Below are positions 15,498 to 23,059 of a DNA stretch of 52,210 nt, piece after piece; the stretch's first letter is position 1, and each line of letters starts with the position of its first letter. The notes under the pieces were generated by a model, which was given only the letters and a program-made list of their open reading frames with translations, searched no databases and was not told where the DNA came from. Source of the DNA: Candidatus Thalassarchaeum sp. (lineage in GTDB: Archaea; Thermoplasmatota; Poseidoniia; Poseidoniales; Thalassarchaeaceae); assembly GCA_022449345.1 (NCBI GenBank), contig JAKURL010000010.1, forward strand, positions 1 to 52,210, in the 5' to 3' direction. The position numbers were made by a program, and so were the translations under genes.

Positions 15498-16325
15498 TCA
15501 TTCAACGCCATCTAGAACTCGAACTTGCATCTCGTTTAGTGCAGCGACTCCAGCCGTTGCCGCTTCCAGCAAAGAATCGAGTTCGGCTCGGGTGTAGGTG
15601 AATTCTTCACCTGTTCCTTGGACCTCCACGAATTTATCATCAGAGGTCATTACGACATTCATGTCAACATCCGCATTACTGTCGAGAATGTAATCCAAGT
15701 CTGTGTAAACATCGCCGTCGATTAATCCCACACTGATTGCTGCAAGATCATGAGGAATAACCGCATTCTCGTGTGCAGCAGCCTCCTCAGCACTGAGAGT
15801 AGGTGCTTCCATTCCAGACTTGATTTGGTCGTGAGTCAGCCTCTTGTCTGCGGGTAAACAGCGCCCAGAGGCAATCAGCCTTCTAACGCACAATCGCATT
15901 GCGATGCTAGCCGCTGTAATCGAAGCGCAACGGGTGCCACCATCAGCGTTCAGTACATCACAATCAACGGTGATTGCAATCGGGCCAAGGGCCTCTAGGT
16001 CGATAGCTCCTCGAAGGCTTCTAGCGACCAATCTCTCAATTTCTTGAGTTCGGCCTTTTGCCCCCCGCCTCTCGCGTTGGAATCGTGAATCTGTAGAGCC
16101 GGGTAGCAGAGCATATTCTGCGTGAACCCATCCTCTGTCGGCATCGCGAGGAAACCACCTTGGAAGCGAGGAAGCGACGGTTGCACAGGCGAGGATCATG
16201 GTGTCGCCCTGATGGTACAATACCGAGGCGTCAGCATTCGGTGTGAAGTCCAAAGTCACCTCAATTTCTCTGAGTTCGTCAGCCGCGCGGTCCGAGCCAA
16301 TGTCTCCTGACTTCATCTTCGCCAT
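15498..16325 (-). CDS. rph: Ribonuclease PH, bacterial type
   Basis: 275 aa. RNase PH is a phosphorolytic 3'-5' exoribonuclease that trims tRNA 3' ends. The sequence follows the bacterial enzyme rather than the archaeal exosome subunit Rrp41: DFTPNADASVLYHQGDT, VPRW-like SLPRWFPRDADRGWVHAEYALLPG, GRTQEIERLVARSLR, and CDVLNADGGTRCASIT with the catalytic Asp. The open frame extends 40 codons upstream into mog. I choose ATG 16325 (MAKMKSGD) because the conserved DELREIEV start follows and it avoids the overlap; ATG 16316 is also possible. It is the second gene after mog on the minus strand and points toward tRNA-Phe, 55 nt downstream. Confidence 0.9.
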   Translation of the reverse strand: MAKMKSGDIGSDRAADELREIEVTLDFTPNADASVLYHQGDTMILACATVASSLPRWFPRDADRGWVHAEYALLPGSTDSRFQRERRGAKGRTQEIERLVARSLRGAIDLEALGPIAITVDCDVLNADGGTRCASITAASIAMRLCVRRLIASGRCLPADKRLTHDQIKSGMEAPTLSAEEAAAHENAVIPHDLAAISVGLIDGDVYTDLDYILDSNADVDMNVVMTSDDKFVEVQGTGEEFTYTRAELDSLLEAATAGVAALNEMQVRVLDGVE

Positions 16326-16377
16326 GATTCGGCGGCCATAATGCGCCGTTAATATGTAACGTGGAATTAATCCCAAC

Positions 16378-16923
16378 TCAGCGACGCGCGTGAGGAGGTC
16401 TGAAACAGTCCACAACGGCAGTATCTGTGGTGATATATGGCCCACCGATTAGGTCTACACAATACGGCACAGCAGCGAATATTTCGTCCAAAATCTCACG
16501 GATGGAACGAGGTGAGCCGGGTAGATTGAGAATTAGTGTTGATCCACGAATACCTGCAGTTTGTCTAGAAAGTACGGCGGTTGGTACATACTTCAGGGAA
16601 ATCGCCCGCATTTGTTCACCGAAGCCGGGCAGCATCCTTTCACAAACCGCTTCGGTGGCCTCCGGTGTCACATCCCTTGGGGCGGGTCCGGTACCACCGG
16701 TAGTGATGATTACCGAACACCCCTCATCACAAAGATCCACAAGAGCCTGCTCTATCAGATTCTGCTCATCTTCTACAAGTCTCCTCGAAATTTCCCAAGG
16801 AGAGGTCAGCGCCTCTTCGAGGAATTGCTTGATTGCAGGGCCGCTTCGGTCTTCGTATTCTCCAGCAGTAGCTCTATCAGAGGCTGTTAGAATACCGAAT
16901 CGGCAGGTCTCATCAGCGCTCAT
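16378..16923 (-). CDS. mog: Molybdopterin adenylyltransferase
   Basis: 181 aa, very close in pattern to bacterial Mog. It starts FGILTASDRATAGEYEDRSGPA and has the nucleotide/molybdopterin motif TTGGTGPAPRDVTPEAT, then PGFGEQMRAISLKYVPTAVLSRQ, NLPGSPRSI, and ends with FRPPHARR. Mog adenylates molybdopterin before metal insertion. Archaea more often carry the shorter MoaB type, so the Mog-like architecture suggests bacterial ancestry (inference). It starts at ATG 16923 and lies 52 nt upstream of rph, probably in one transcript. No molybdoenzyme is in this window. Confidence 0.92.
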   Translation of the reverse strand: MSADETCRFGILTASDRATAGEYEDRSGPAIKQFLEEALTSPWEISRRLVEDEQNLIEQALVDLCDEGCSVIITTGGTGPAPRDVTPEATEAVCERMLPGFGEQMRAISLKYVPTAVLSRQTAGIRGSTLILNLPGSPRSIREILDEIFAAVPYCVDLIGGPYITTDTAVVDCFRPPHARR

Positions 16924-17161
16924 CAGAGTTTGACAACAGTGCCGAGATGAAAACCCAGTCGGTCAACCATCCTCAATTTCCAATGGCTATCTTCAAAGAC
17001 CTCCAAGACTAGCATAGTCATCCCGGAGACGATGTGGTGTCGAGCCTACCCCAACCCACACTGAGAAGCATCGCGCTTGAGGATGATTCGGAATTCACAG
17101 ATTCCAATCGCTCCCTGGTTCGAATAGGCTCGATACATTGCCTCTGAACGTAGGTGAGAAG

Positions 17162-18853
17162 ATGAGTGATGATGGAAGATATGCAACACAGATTGCTGTG
17201 GTTAAAGAGGAATGCAAAGAAGCCGATGAAGCGGAGATATTCAAGGAATTCAAGAGATACGAGGAAGATTTCCTAATCCCTCCAGAAGACTCTCTTCGTT
17301 CAGTTATCCGTAAGTTCCAAATCGCTGCTGGGCAAGAAGTTTCCAACATATCCTCACCATCTCGCTCAGCCCCTCCAGAGATGAAGGTCGCGAAATTCTC
17401 GGAACTCAAAGATGATGACAAGAATGTCACCATCGAGGTAGCAATCGTATCGTATATTCCTAAGATTCAGACAGTTCGAGGTGAAGAGCGTCAGATTGCT
17501 TACGGCTGGATTGAAGACAGTCCTTGGGAAGGCGAGCGTGAGCGCTGGGATTTCACCGACTGGGGTGGCCATGCAGAGAATCTGACACCCGGCTCGATTG
17601 TTCGTCTAGAAGGCGTCTCGGTAAATTTCTGGAACGACCGACGCTCGCTAAACATCAATCGCCCAAGCCGTGTTACCGTCCTCAAAGAAGGCGGTCAACC
17701 GGTAACCAAAATCTCCGATGATCCGGTTTCAATCGCCGATGCTGGAGCGGCGGAAGGAATCGTTAGCATTGTCGCTCGTATTCTATCGAAAAAGGACGAC
17801 CAAATCGTCAAGAAAGATGGTAGTGGAACCTTGGACATAGTTCGAGGTCGCCTAGCCGATCCATCTGGCACTATCGGCTTCATCTCGTGGAGGGAATTCA
17901 ATCACGAGGTCGGCTCGCTGGTGAAGATTGGCCGAGCTCAAGTCCGTCGATTCCGCGATACCCCCGAAATCAATATTGGCGACCTGACCAAAATCGAGCC
18001 ATTCCATGACAATTCCTTTGCCAGCATGGACGATTTGGAATCGGTAACACGCTCGACCATTTCCGAACTACGTGATGGAGCTCGCGACATCGAAATTACA
18101 GTTCAGGTCGAGAATTGGCAGGCTCGAACTTTCACCAATGCTGATGGCGAAGAAAGGACAGTTCGCAGCGGCGATGTCATGGATCCAACCGGCCGCTGCC
18201 GCCTAACCTCTTGGGGAGAAATGGACCCAGAGCCAGGCACCTTCTTGCACCTCAAGGGTGCGAGAGTACAATTCTGGCAGGGTTCACCAGACTTGGTAAT
18301 CGATTCTGCAGATCAGGTGGTCGATTTATCCGACCCACCATGGGATGCAATCGACCCAACCGACCATTGGGTCGAGGTGAACCTAACAGACTTGGTCAAC
18401 GGTGGATCACGACGAGGAATCAGAACATATGGAACAGTTGTATCCATCGGCAATAATTCAGGTATTATCGATAGATGCCCAGAATGTCGTAGAGTCATGC
18501 GCGAAGGAGAATGTGCAGAGCATGGACCTCAGCGAGGAGAGCAGGACGTACGCCTCCGCTTCGTCCTCGACGACGGTATCTCAAACGCGTCTACATTGAT
18601 TGGAAAGGAGGCTACTGAGGCTCTAACTGGAATGGATCAAGGACAGATTAAGGACGCGATTGATGCGAATACAAAGGCGGGCTTCATCGCCACTTTGAGG
18701 GAGCGATTCCTAGCCAGAAGACTGCACATTAACGGTAGGGCAATGGTCGACGCTCAGGGTGCTATTCTGATGGCTGATTCAATAGAGGTGGATACTCGAA
18801 CACCCGAGGAAGCCGCCAATGATGCCATGTCTCGTTGGGGGGTGGTATTGTGA
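17162..18853 (+). CDS. rpa: Replication protein A, large subunit (multi-OB-fold, zinc finger)
   Basis: A 563-aa single-stranded-DNA-binding protein of the euryarchaeal RPA family. After an N-terminal helical region it has successive OB folds, recognisable by repeated LEGVSVNFWND, IGRAQVRRFRDTPEINI and LKGARVQFWQGSPDLVI strands. A C-x2-C-x8-C-x2-H zinc finger (CPECRRVMREGECAEHG) lies near residue 440, and a final OB fold follows. It coats ssDNA in replication and repair. Start ATG 17162 has GGTGAG a few bases upstream. The next gene overlaps its stop as TGATG, so the two are translationally coupled, as is common for RPA and RPA-associated genes. Confidence 0.92.
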   Translation: MSDDGRYATQIAVVKEECKEADEAEIFKEFKRYEEDFLIPPEDSLRSVIRKFQIAAGQEVSNISSPSRSAPPEMKVAKFSELKDDDKNVTIEVAIVSYIPKIQTVRGEERQIAYGWIEDSPWEGERERWDFTDWGGHAENLTPGSIVRLEGVSVNFWNDRRSLNINRPSRVTVLKEGGQPVTKISDDPVSIADAGAAEGIVSIVARILSKKDDQIVKKDGSGTLDIVRGRLADPSGTIGFISWREFNHEVGSLVKIGRAQVRRFRDTPEINIGDLTKIEPFHDNSFASMDDLESVTRSTISELRDGARDIEITVQVENWQARTFTNADGEERTVRSGDVMDPTGRCRLTSWGEMDPEPGTFLHLKGARVQFWQGSPDLVIDSADQVVDLSDPPWDAIDPTDHWVEVNLTDLVNGGSRRGIRTYGTVVSIGNNSGIIDRCPECRRVMREGECAEHGPQRGEQDVRLRFVLDDGISNASTLIGKEATEALTGMDQGQIKDAIDANTKAGFIATLRERFLARRLHINGRAMVDAQGAILMADSIEVDTRTPEEAANDAMSRWGVVL

Positions 18854-19794
18854 TGAATCAACCAACCAGAAGGACACGCCAAACAGCAATCCGACTTTTC
18901 GCACAGGAGTACATGGATGCCGATTTGCCGGAGGAAGGAGCTGGTGAGTACGATCCATCCTTCGTAATCACCAAACTTGGTGCTAAGGTCAACCGAGCCT
19001 TGGTAGGCGGAGTAATCGATAGGGTCGAACGCCGTGAGGCAGAGAGCGGCTCTTTCTACACAGCCCACCTGAGAGATCCTACTGGAACCCATCGCTTCGA
19101 GGTAGCCTCATTCCAGCCGGAACTTCACGCTGATATCGAGGAGATTCTCAATCGATTCGAGAATGGAGACCGATTCCTCATGTTGCTCGTCGGCAGAGCC
19201 CGCTGGTTTGAAACAGAAGACGGCGGAGTTTACACTTCTTTCAGGGCTGAAGAATTTAGCATAGTCGACAAGGACCTCTACACACATTGGCTAGTCGAAA
19301 CCTCGGAAGCGACCCTGCGCCGATTAGACGCATACGAAGCGTCGATGGAATCCGATCTAACTCCTGCAGCCCTTGCGTCTGCAGGGGTCCCTAGCGACTT
19401 GGTTGATGGAATGATTCTTGCAAGAGGGCACTATGGTGAATTCGATACCGAGAACTACCGAGTCGGAGTCCTCCAATCGTTTTCGATGGCCACCGGCTCT
19501 GATGTAATCATCGAGACATCATCTCCGCAACCGACCCTAGAACAAGCTGCTGAATCCACTGAGGAAGCAACAGCAGAACCTCCCACCCCAACCGGTGATG
19601 TTTCTGAGGTTCTGTTAGAGGCCATTCGCATGAAGGACGATGGTGGCGGAGTTGACTACGACACTCTGGTCCATGCGGCGGTAATGGCAGGTCATAGCCG
19701 CGAGGATGCAGAGGACGGGATTGATAATCTGCGAGATATCGAGGGTTCGATTATCGAGCCAAGATTCAGTTTCTTCCGTCTGACGCCTGAGTAA
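18853..19794 (+). CDS. RPA-associated protein
   Basis: 313 aa, matching the archaeal RPA-associated (COG3390-type) OB-fold proteins. The diagnostic opening is IRLFAQEYMDADL, followed by PSFVITKLGAKVNRALVGGVIDRVE and HLRDPTGTHRFEVASFQPE. A Glu/Pro/Thr-rich linker (about 235-258) leads to a C-terminal ~60-residue helical region, possibly a winged helix (DYDTLVHAAVMAGHSREDAEDGIDNL). The start ATG overlaps the rpa stop codon, with a G-run/GGTGG Shine-Dalgarno upstream. It probably forms a complex with RPA in ssDNA handling. Its end abuts the convergent SAP-domain gene. Confidence 0.87.
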   Translation: MNQPTRRTRQTAIRLFAQEYMDADLPEEGAGEYDPSFVITKLGAKVNRALVGGVIDRVERREAESGSFYTAHLRDPTGTHRFEVASFQPELHADIEEILNRFENGDRFLMLLVGRARWFETEDGGVYTSFRAEEFSIVDKDLYTHWLVETSEATLRRLDAYEASMESDLTPAALASAGVPSDLVDGMILARGHYGEFDTENYRVGVLQSFSMATGSDVIIETSSPQPTLEQAAESTEEATAEPPTPTGDVSEVLLEAIRMKDDGGGVDYDTLVHAAVMAGHSREDAEDGIDNLRDIEGSIIEPRFSFFRLTPE

Positions 19795-20775
19795 TCAGCG
19801 CAGTCCAGCGATTATTTGCTCTGCCTCGGTCATCTTGGCTCGAATCCTAGCGATTGCATCCGAATCTCCAGCAGCGGCTTTAGATGCACTAACTGGAGTT
19901 GCACCAACCTCTTGGAAGGCGAAATCCCGCGAGCCTTTGGCCTCAGCAATCCTCCCTGCGACCAACAATAGCCTAGTGCTGACAGTTTCATAGTCAACCG
20001 GCCATCCTCGTCTAACCGCGATACGGAGGAACAATTCTTCTTCTTGCTCTGACCATCGTCCACCGTGACTGTTGAGAATAGTCCCAATCATTCGTTCGAT
20101 ATCACGAATCATTCCCGTGAGGGTCTGTAGAGCAGAATCATCGCTCTTACCGTCGATGGAAGAAAGCAAATCCGCTGCATCTTCCATTTGATGTTGTGAA
20201 AGTGGTTCTAGGAAATCGATTGGCGTCTCAGGGACTTCGATTACAATCACTTCTTCCTTGGGTTCTGTCGGCTCGAAAGTCTCCACTGACTGACTTTGGA
20301 CATCTGGCAAACCATTTCTCCTCAGTGAGCGCTTGATTTGCCCCCACCCACGTCCTTGGCTTGCTAGAACCCCCGCAACCCTGCCCATTAGCACGGTTCT
20401 AGTTCCGGTCAATTGCAATTCCAGCTTGCGACACAAAGCGTGTAGTTTGTCTCGCTCCATCTCTGCCAGATTCTCCACAGTTAACCTTCTAGAGTCATGG
20501 TTTAGGTGAAGCCAGAGCCGCTGTCTTCTTTCTTTATGCGAACCGGATGACTTGATTCCAAAGATCTTCAATGTTTCACCTAATTCTTGGTGTGACATGG
20601 CCTGAATCCCTTCCCAACTCAAGTCGTGTTCACCCATCACTTGATTGTGAATGAGTCGAGCACGAAGGACTTCGACAGAGCCATTTTTTGGAAATCCAGC
20701 GGCTTCTGCTCGCTCTCGTAATTCCATCAATCGTGCACGATACAACTGGTCGAGTAATACTCTATCAACTGACAT
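19795..20775 (-). CDS. Protein with three N-terminal SAP-like DNA-binding motifs
   Basis: 326 aa. Three tandem helix-extended loop-helix units resemble SAP domains at about residues 15-43 (LRERAEAAGFPKNGSVEVLRARL), 62-91 (HQELGETLKIFGIKSSGS) and 107-139 (RDKLHALCRKLELQLTGTRTVLMGRV). SAP motifs bind DNA in chromosomal-organisation and repair proteins. A basic stretch (residues ~148-160), an acidic/Pro linker and a helical C-terminal half (about 195-326) follow; the C-terminal half is not recognised. Start ATG 20775 is preferred to GTG 20784. It lies downstream of a minus-strand gene and ends immediately against the RPA pair. I infer a nucleoid or repair role. Confidence 0.75.
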   Translation of the reverse strand: MSVDRVLLDQLYRARLMELRERAEAAGFPKNGSVEVLRARLIHNQVMGEHDLSWEGIQAMSHQELGETLKIFGIKSSGSHKERRQRLWLHLNHDSRRLTVENLAEMERDKLHALCRKLELQLTGTRTVLMGRVAGVLASQGRGWGQIKRSLRRNGLPDVQSQSVETFEPTEPKEEVIVIEVPETPIDFLEPLSQHQMEDAADLLSSIDGKSDDSALQTLTGMIRDIERMIGTILNSHGGRWSEQEEELFLRIAVRRGWPVDYETVSTRLLLVAGRIAEAKGSRDFAFQEVGATPVSASKAAAGDSDAIARIRAKMTEAEQIIAGLR

Positions 20776-20876
20776 CAAGACCACCGATAGGACCGCAGCG
20801 GACTCGTCGCCGTCTTATCGCTTACCCATTAATCGAGCAATTATGTGGGCATTTCTGGGGGTGGCTGGAATTGCCG

Positions 20877-21956
20877 TTACTTCTCTAAATCAATCCAAGC
20901 ATCCTTTGCTGGCAGTAGCCCTTCACGGGTTCTTTCTTCTGGTATAGGACTTCCAGCAGTATTCAGCATTCGCTCCCAGTCTTTGCTTAACGAAATTATA
21001 GAAGATTCCATCATCGACAGTGGAACAAGTCTCTCAATTGAAAGGGTATGCATTCCATCATCTGAAATCAATTCCATACGAATTTCAACATGAACTTCTG
21101 TAGTCTCCGTTTCTCCATCAGGGTCGTGGAACACGGTTTCCATTGTTAGGTCAAAGGACTCCTCAGCCTGTCGCATAATAGCGCCGACTTGCCTGTGCCG
21201 GACTAGAATTGCTACCCTGTCGATTTCAGCATCTGAGAATCCTCCAATCAGATTGTCGTGAACCCACCATGCTGTCTCGCCTTCTACCTCAGATATTTGT
21301 TGAATCAATCTATGAGGGAATCCAGTGCGCCCAACTAGCACCATCAGGTCTGCATATGGGACCGGCAGATAGCGATCTCCTTCTCTCTCCTCGGGGTCAA
21401 TGCCCAGAACCGTCCGTCGGCTGGAACAATGAATTGAATTGAAGACCTCACGAGAGGTTACGAATCCGTCAATATCTCCATTTCGACGTAGTTTTTCCAT
21501 CCAGCGGGCGATTTCGTCCTCTGCATCAGGTCTGTCATCAATCTCGTAGATTGAAGCAAAAGCCTCGCTGGAAAGTACTCTCAATCCTCGACGAGACCGC
21601 TTCAGCTGTCGTCTAATGATTTTGTCATCACAGAGAATAATCGCACCCTTCGGCTGATACCAAATACGATTCTCACTGACAAAGAATCTCGCCGGTCGTC
21701 TCGGAGTTCTTGCACCCAATACTTGACAACCGGCTTCAAGCAACTCATTTTGTCTTCCGTGAAGTAGTCTAGCGGGCATGGCTAGGAGCTCTATTTTACC
21801 TTCCTTTAGCTCTTTAATCGCCTCTTCTAGAGTTGATACTGAAGTAATCTCTAACTCAACTTCACCAGCATCATCTGAGGCCAAGTAATCCTCCAGATGC
21901 CTTGACGATAGGCAATGTGGATGGTCCAGTGATGCGACGGTAAGTCGGTCTTTCAC
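20877..21956 (-). CDS. Divergent porphobilinogen-deaminase-like protein, probably not catalytic
   Basis: 359 aa. The order of elements recalls HemC (hydroxymethylbilane synthase). It starts RLTVASLDHPHCLSSRHLEDYL, followed by ELEITSVSTLEEAIKELKEGKIELLAMPARLL, GAIILCDDKIIRRQLKRSRRGLRVL, GDIDGFVTSREVF, and PVPYADLMVLVGR, reminiscent of PAxGQGxLxVExR. The family's G-G-K-G-L-F, SSLRR and cofactor-Cys (GGC) elements are not visible, so enzymatic activity is doubtful. The open frame runs 90 codons further upstream, into the divergent prenyl synthase gene. GTG 21956 with GAGGTGG just upstream is the likelier start. The family assignment is tentative; any two-domain periplasmic-binding-protein-like fold could give this pattern. 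Confidence 0.55.
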   Translation of the reverse strand: MKDRLTVASLDHPHCLSSRHLEDYLASDDAGEVELEITSVSTLEEAIKELKEGKIELLAMPARLLHGRQNELLEAGCQVLGARTPRRPARFFVSENRIWYQPKGAIILCDDKIIRRQLKRSRRGLRVLSSEAFASIYEIDDRPDAEDEIARWMEKLRRNGDIDGFVTSREVFNSIHCSSRRTVLGIDPEEREGDRYLPVPYADLMVLVGRTGFPHRLIQQISEVEGETAWWVHDNLIGGFSDAEIDRVAILVRHRQVGAIMRQAEESFDLTMETVFHDPDGETETTEVHVEIRMELISDDGMHTLSIERLVPLSMMESSIISLSKDWERMLNTAGSPIPEERTREGLLPAKDAWIDLEK

Positions 21957-21977
21957 AGCGTCCACCTCGAGGGGGGA

Positions 21978-21990
21978 GCACGTAACGTGC
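21978..21990. promoter_or_regulatory. Inverted repeat in the divergent promoter region (candidate operator)
   Basis: GCACGTAACGTGC is a perfect 6-bp inverted repeat around one base. It lies in the 89-nt gap between the divergent genes starting at 21956 (-) and 22046 (+), so it could serve both promoters. Confidence 0.35.
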
Positions 21991-22014
21991 CCGTCTGCGG
22001 GGCCACACACCCGT

Positions 22015-22022
22015 TGATATAG
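22015..22022 (+). promoter_or_regulatory. TATA-like box for the prenyl-diphosphate synthase gene
   Basis: TGATATAG is centred about 27 nt upstream of ATG 22046, consistent with a leaderless or very short-leader transcript. Confidence 0.4.
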
Positions 22023-22045
22023 GCAACCCCTCACGACAAAACTCC

Positions 22046-23026
22046 ATGGTCTCACTTCGAAATGTTCACCGCAGCCTTGAGCAGCGTCGAGATCGCGTAG
22101 ATGAAGCTCTAGAGGATTTGGTGCAGAATCGAATGACCAAAAGCGACGCGCCTGCCATGAACCTCGCTCGGGACATTCTGTTAGCTGGTGGTAAGAGGAT
22201 TCGTCCAGTACTCGGATTGCTGACATACGAGGCCGTCGGCGGCGAGGATGTCGATTCGGTGATGGATCTCGCTATAGCTTCCGAATTGATTCACACAGCT
22301 ACATTAATTCACGACGATATTTACGATCAATCGAAGACTCGTCGAGGAGTTCCAACCCTGCACTCGACCCATGGGATTTCTCATGGTATCATCGCTGGAG
22401 ACTATCTATTCGTGCTTGCATTTTCTCTCGGTGGTCGATGCGAAGAACGGATTGTGGAGAGGATGGGGGAGGCGGCTGCAAACATCGCGGCTGGGGAACT
22501 TCTGCAACTCAAGCACATCGGAGACCTCGGAACGACTCCTGAAGATTACTACGCTATAATCGATGGAAAAACCGCCGGGCCATTCGCTAGTGCTTGCTCT
22601 TGCGCCGCGATGCATGCAGACGCTGCACAAGAGATTGTAGATGCCCTTGAAAAATTCGGATGGGAAGTCGGTCGAGCCTTCCAACTGGTCGACGATTTGC
22701 TCGACTTAACTGGAGACCCCTCAATGGGCAAGCCAAGAGGAACTGACGTCCACGAGGGCAAGATGACTTTACCAATAATCCATGCTTTGACGATGCTTCA
22801 CAGTGTGGAGCGGGAACAACTTGCAGATGTATTGCAAAACTTCAGCGATGACCGTTGGGGTGAATTGACAGAATTGCTCGAGAGCGCTGGTTCTTTTGAA
22901 TATGCAAAGCAACTCATTCAGAACCACATCGATAGAGCTCAAGAAAACCTCGAGGTACTTCCTGATTCGGACGCAAAAGCGCTAATTATTGAAATTGCAA
23001 AACGCTCCCGCGGCCGTCGAACCTGA
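22046..23026 (+). CDS. idsA: Geranylgeranyl/farnesyl diphosphate synthase
   Basis: A 326-aa trans-prenyltransferase that chains isoprenoid diphosphates for archaeal ether lipids. The first Asp-rich motif is D90-D91-x-x-D94 (HDDIYD), followed by the conserved K/R region TRRGVPTLHS. The second Asp-rich motif is D216-D217-x-x-D220 (LVDDLLD). The substrate block GGKRIRP (48-54) is present. Start ATG 22046 has a TATA-like box about 27 nt upstream. The downstream geranylgeranyl reductase gene begins 33 nt after its stop, so the two lipid genes probably form an operon. Confidence 0.94.
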   Translation: MVSLRNVHRSLEQRRDRVDEALEDLVQNRMTKSDAPAMNLARDILLAGGKRIRPVLGLLTYEAVGGEDVDSVMDLAIASELIHTATLIHDDIYDQSKTRRGVPTLHSTHGISHGIIAGDYLFVLAFSLGGRCEERIVERMGEAAANIAAGELLQLKHIGDLGTTPEDYYAIIDGKTAGPFASACSCAAMHADAAQEIVDALEKFGWEVGRAFQLVDDLLDLTGDPSMGKPRGTDVHEGKMTLPIIHALTMLHSVEREQLADVLQNFSDDRWGELTELLESAGSFEYAKQLIQNHIDRAQENLEVLPDSDAKALIIEIAKRSRGRRT

Positions 23027-23059
23027 GGTGGCCAAACAACGCTCTAAGCGGTGATTTCT

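Noticed and set aside
15498-16325. Reading the RNase PH gene as the exosome subunit Rrp41
   Set aside because: The sequence blocks match bacterial RNase PH (GRTQEI, ADGGTR, FTPNA) more closely than Rrp41. This was judged by eye and still needs a phylogeny.
15498-16445. Longer start for RNase PH inside mog
   Set aside because: The extra 40 residues have no family counterpart and would overlap a clearly conserved mog C-terminus.
17110-17130. T-arm-like GGTTCGAAT before the RPA gene, considered as a tRNA
   Set aside because: No acceptor, D or anticodon stems can be drawn around it.
16924-17161. 238-nt gap between mog and rpa, searched for a small gene or RNA
   Set aside because: No ORF of convincing composition or foldable RNA was found; it probably holds the two divergent promoters.
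20877-22226. Upstream ATG at 22226 for the HemC-like gene
   Set aside because: It would overlap 180 nt of the prenyl synthase on the other strand. GTG 21956 with a Shine-Dalgarno fits the domain start.
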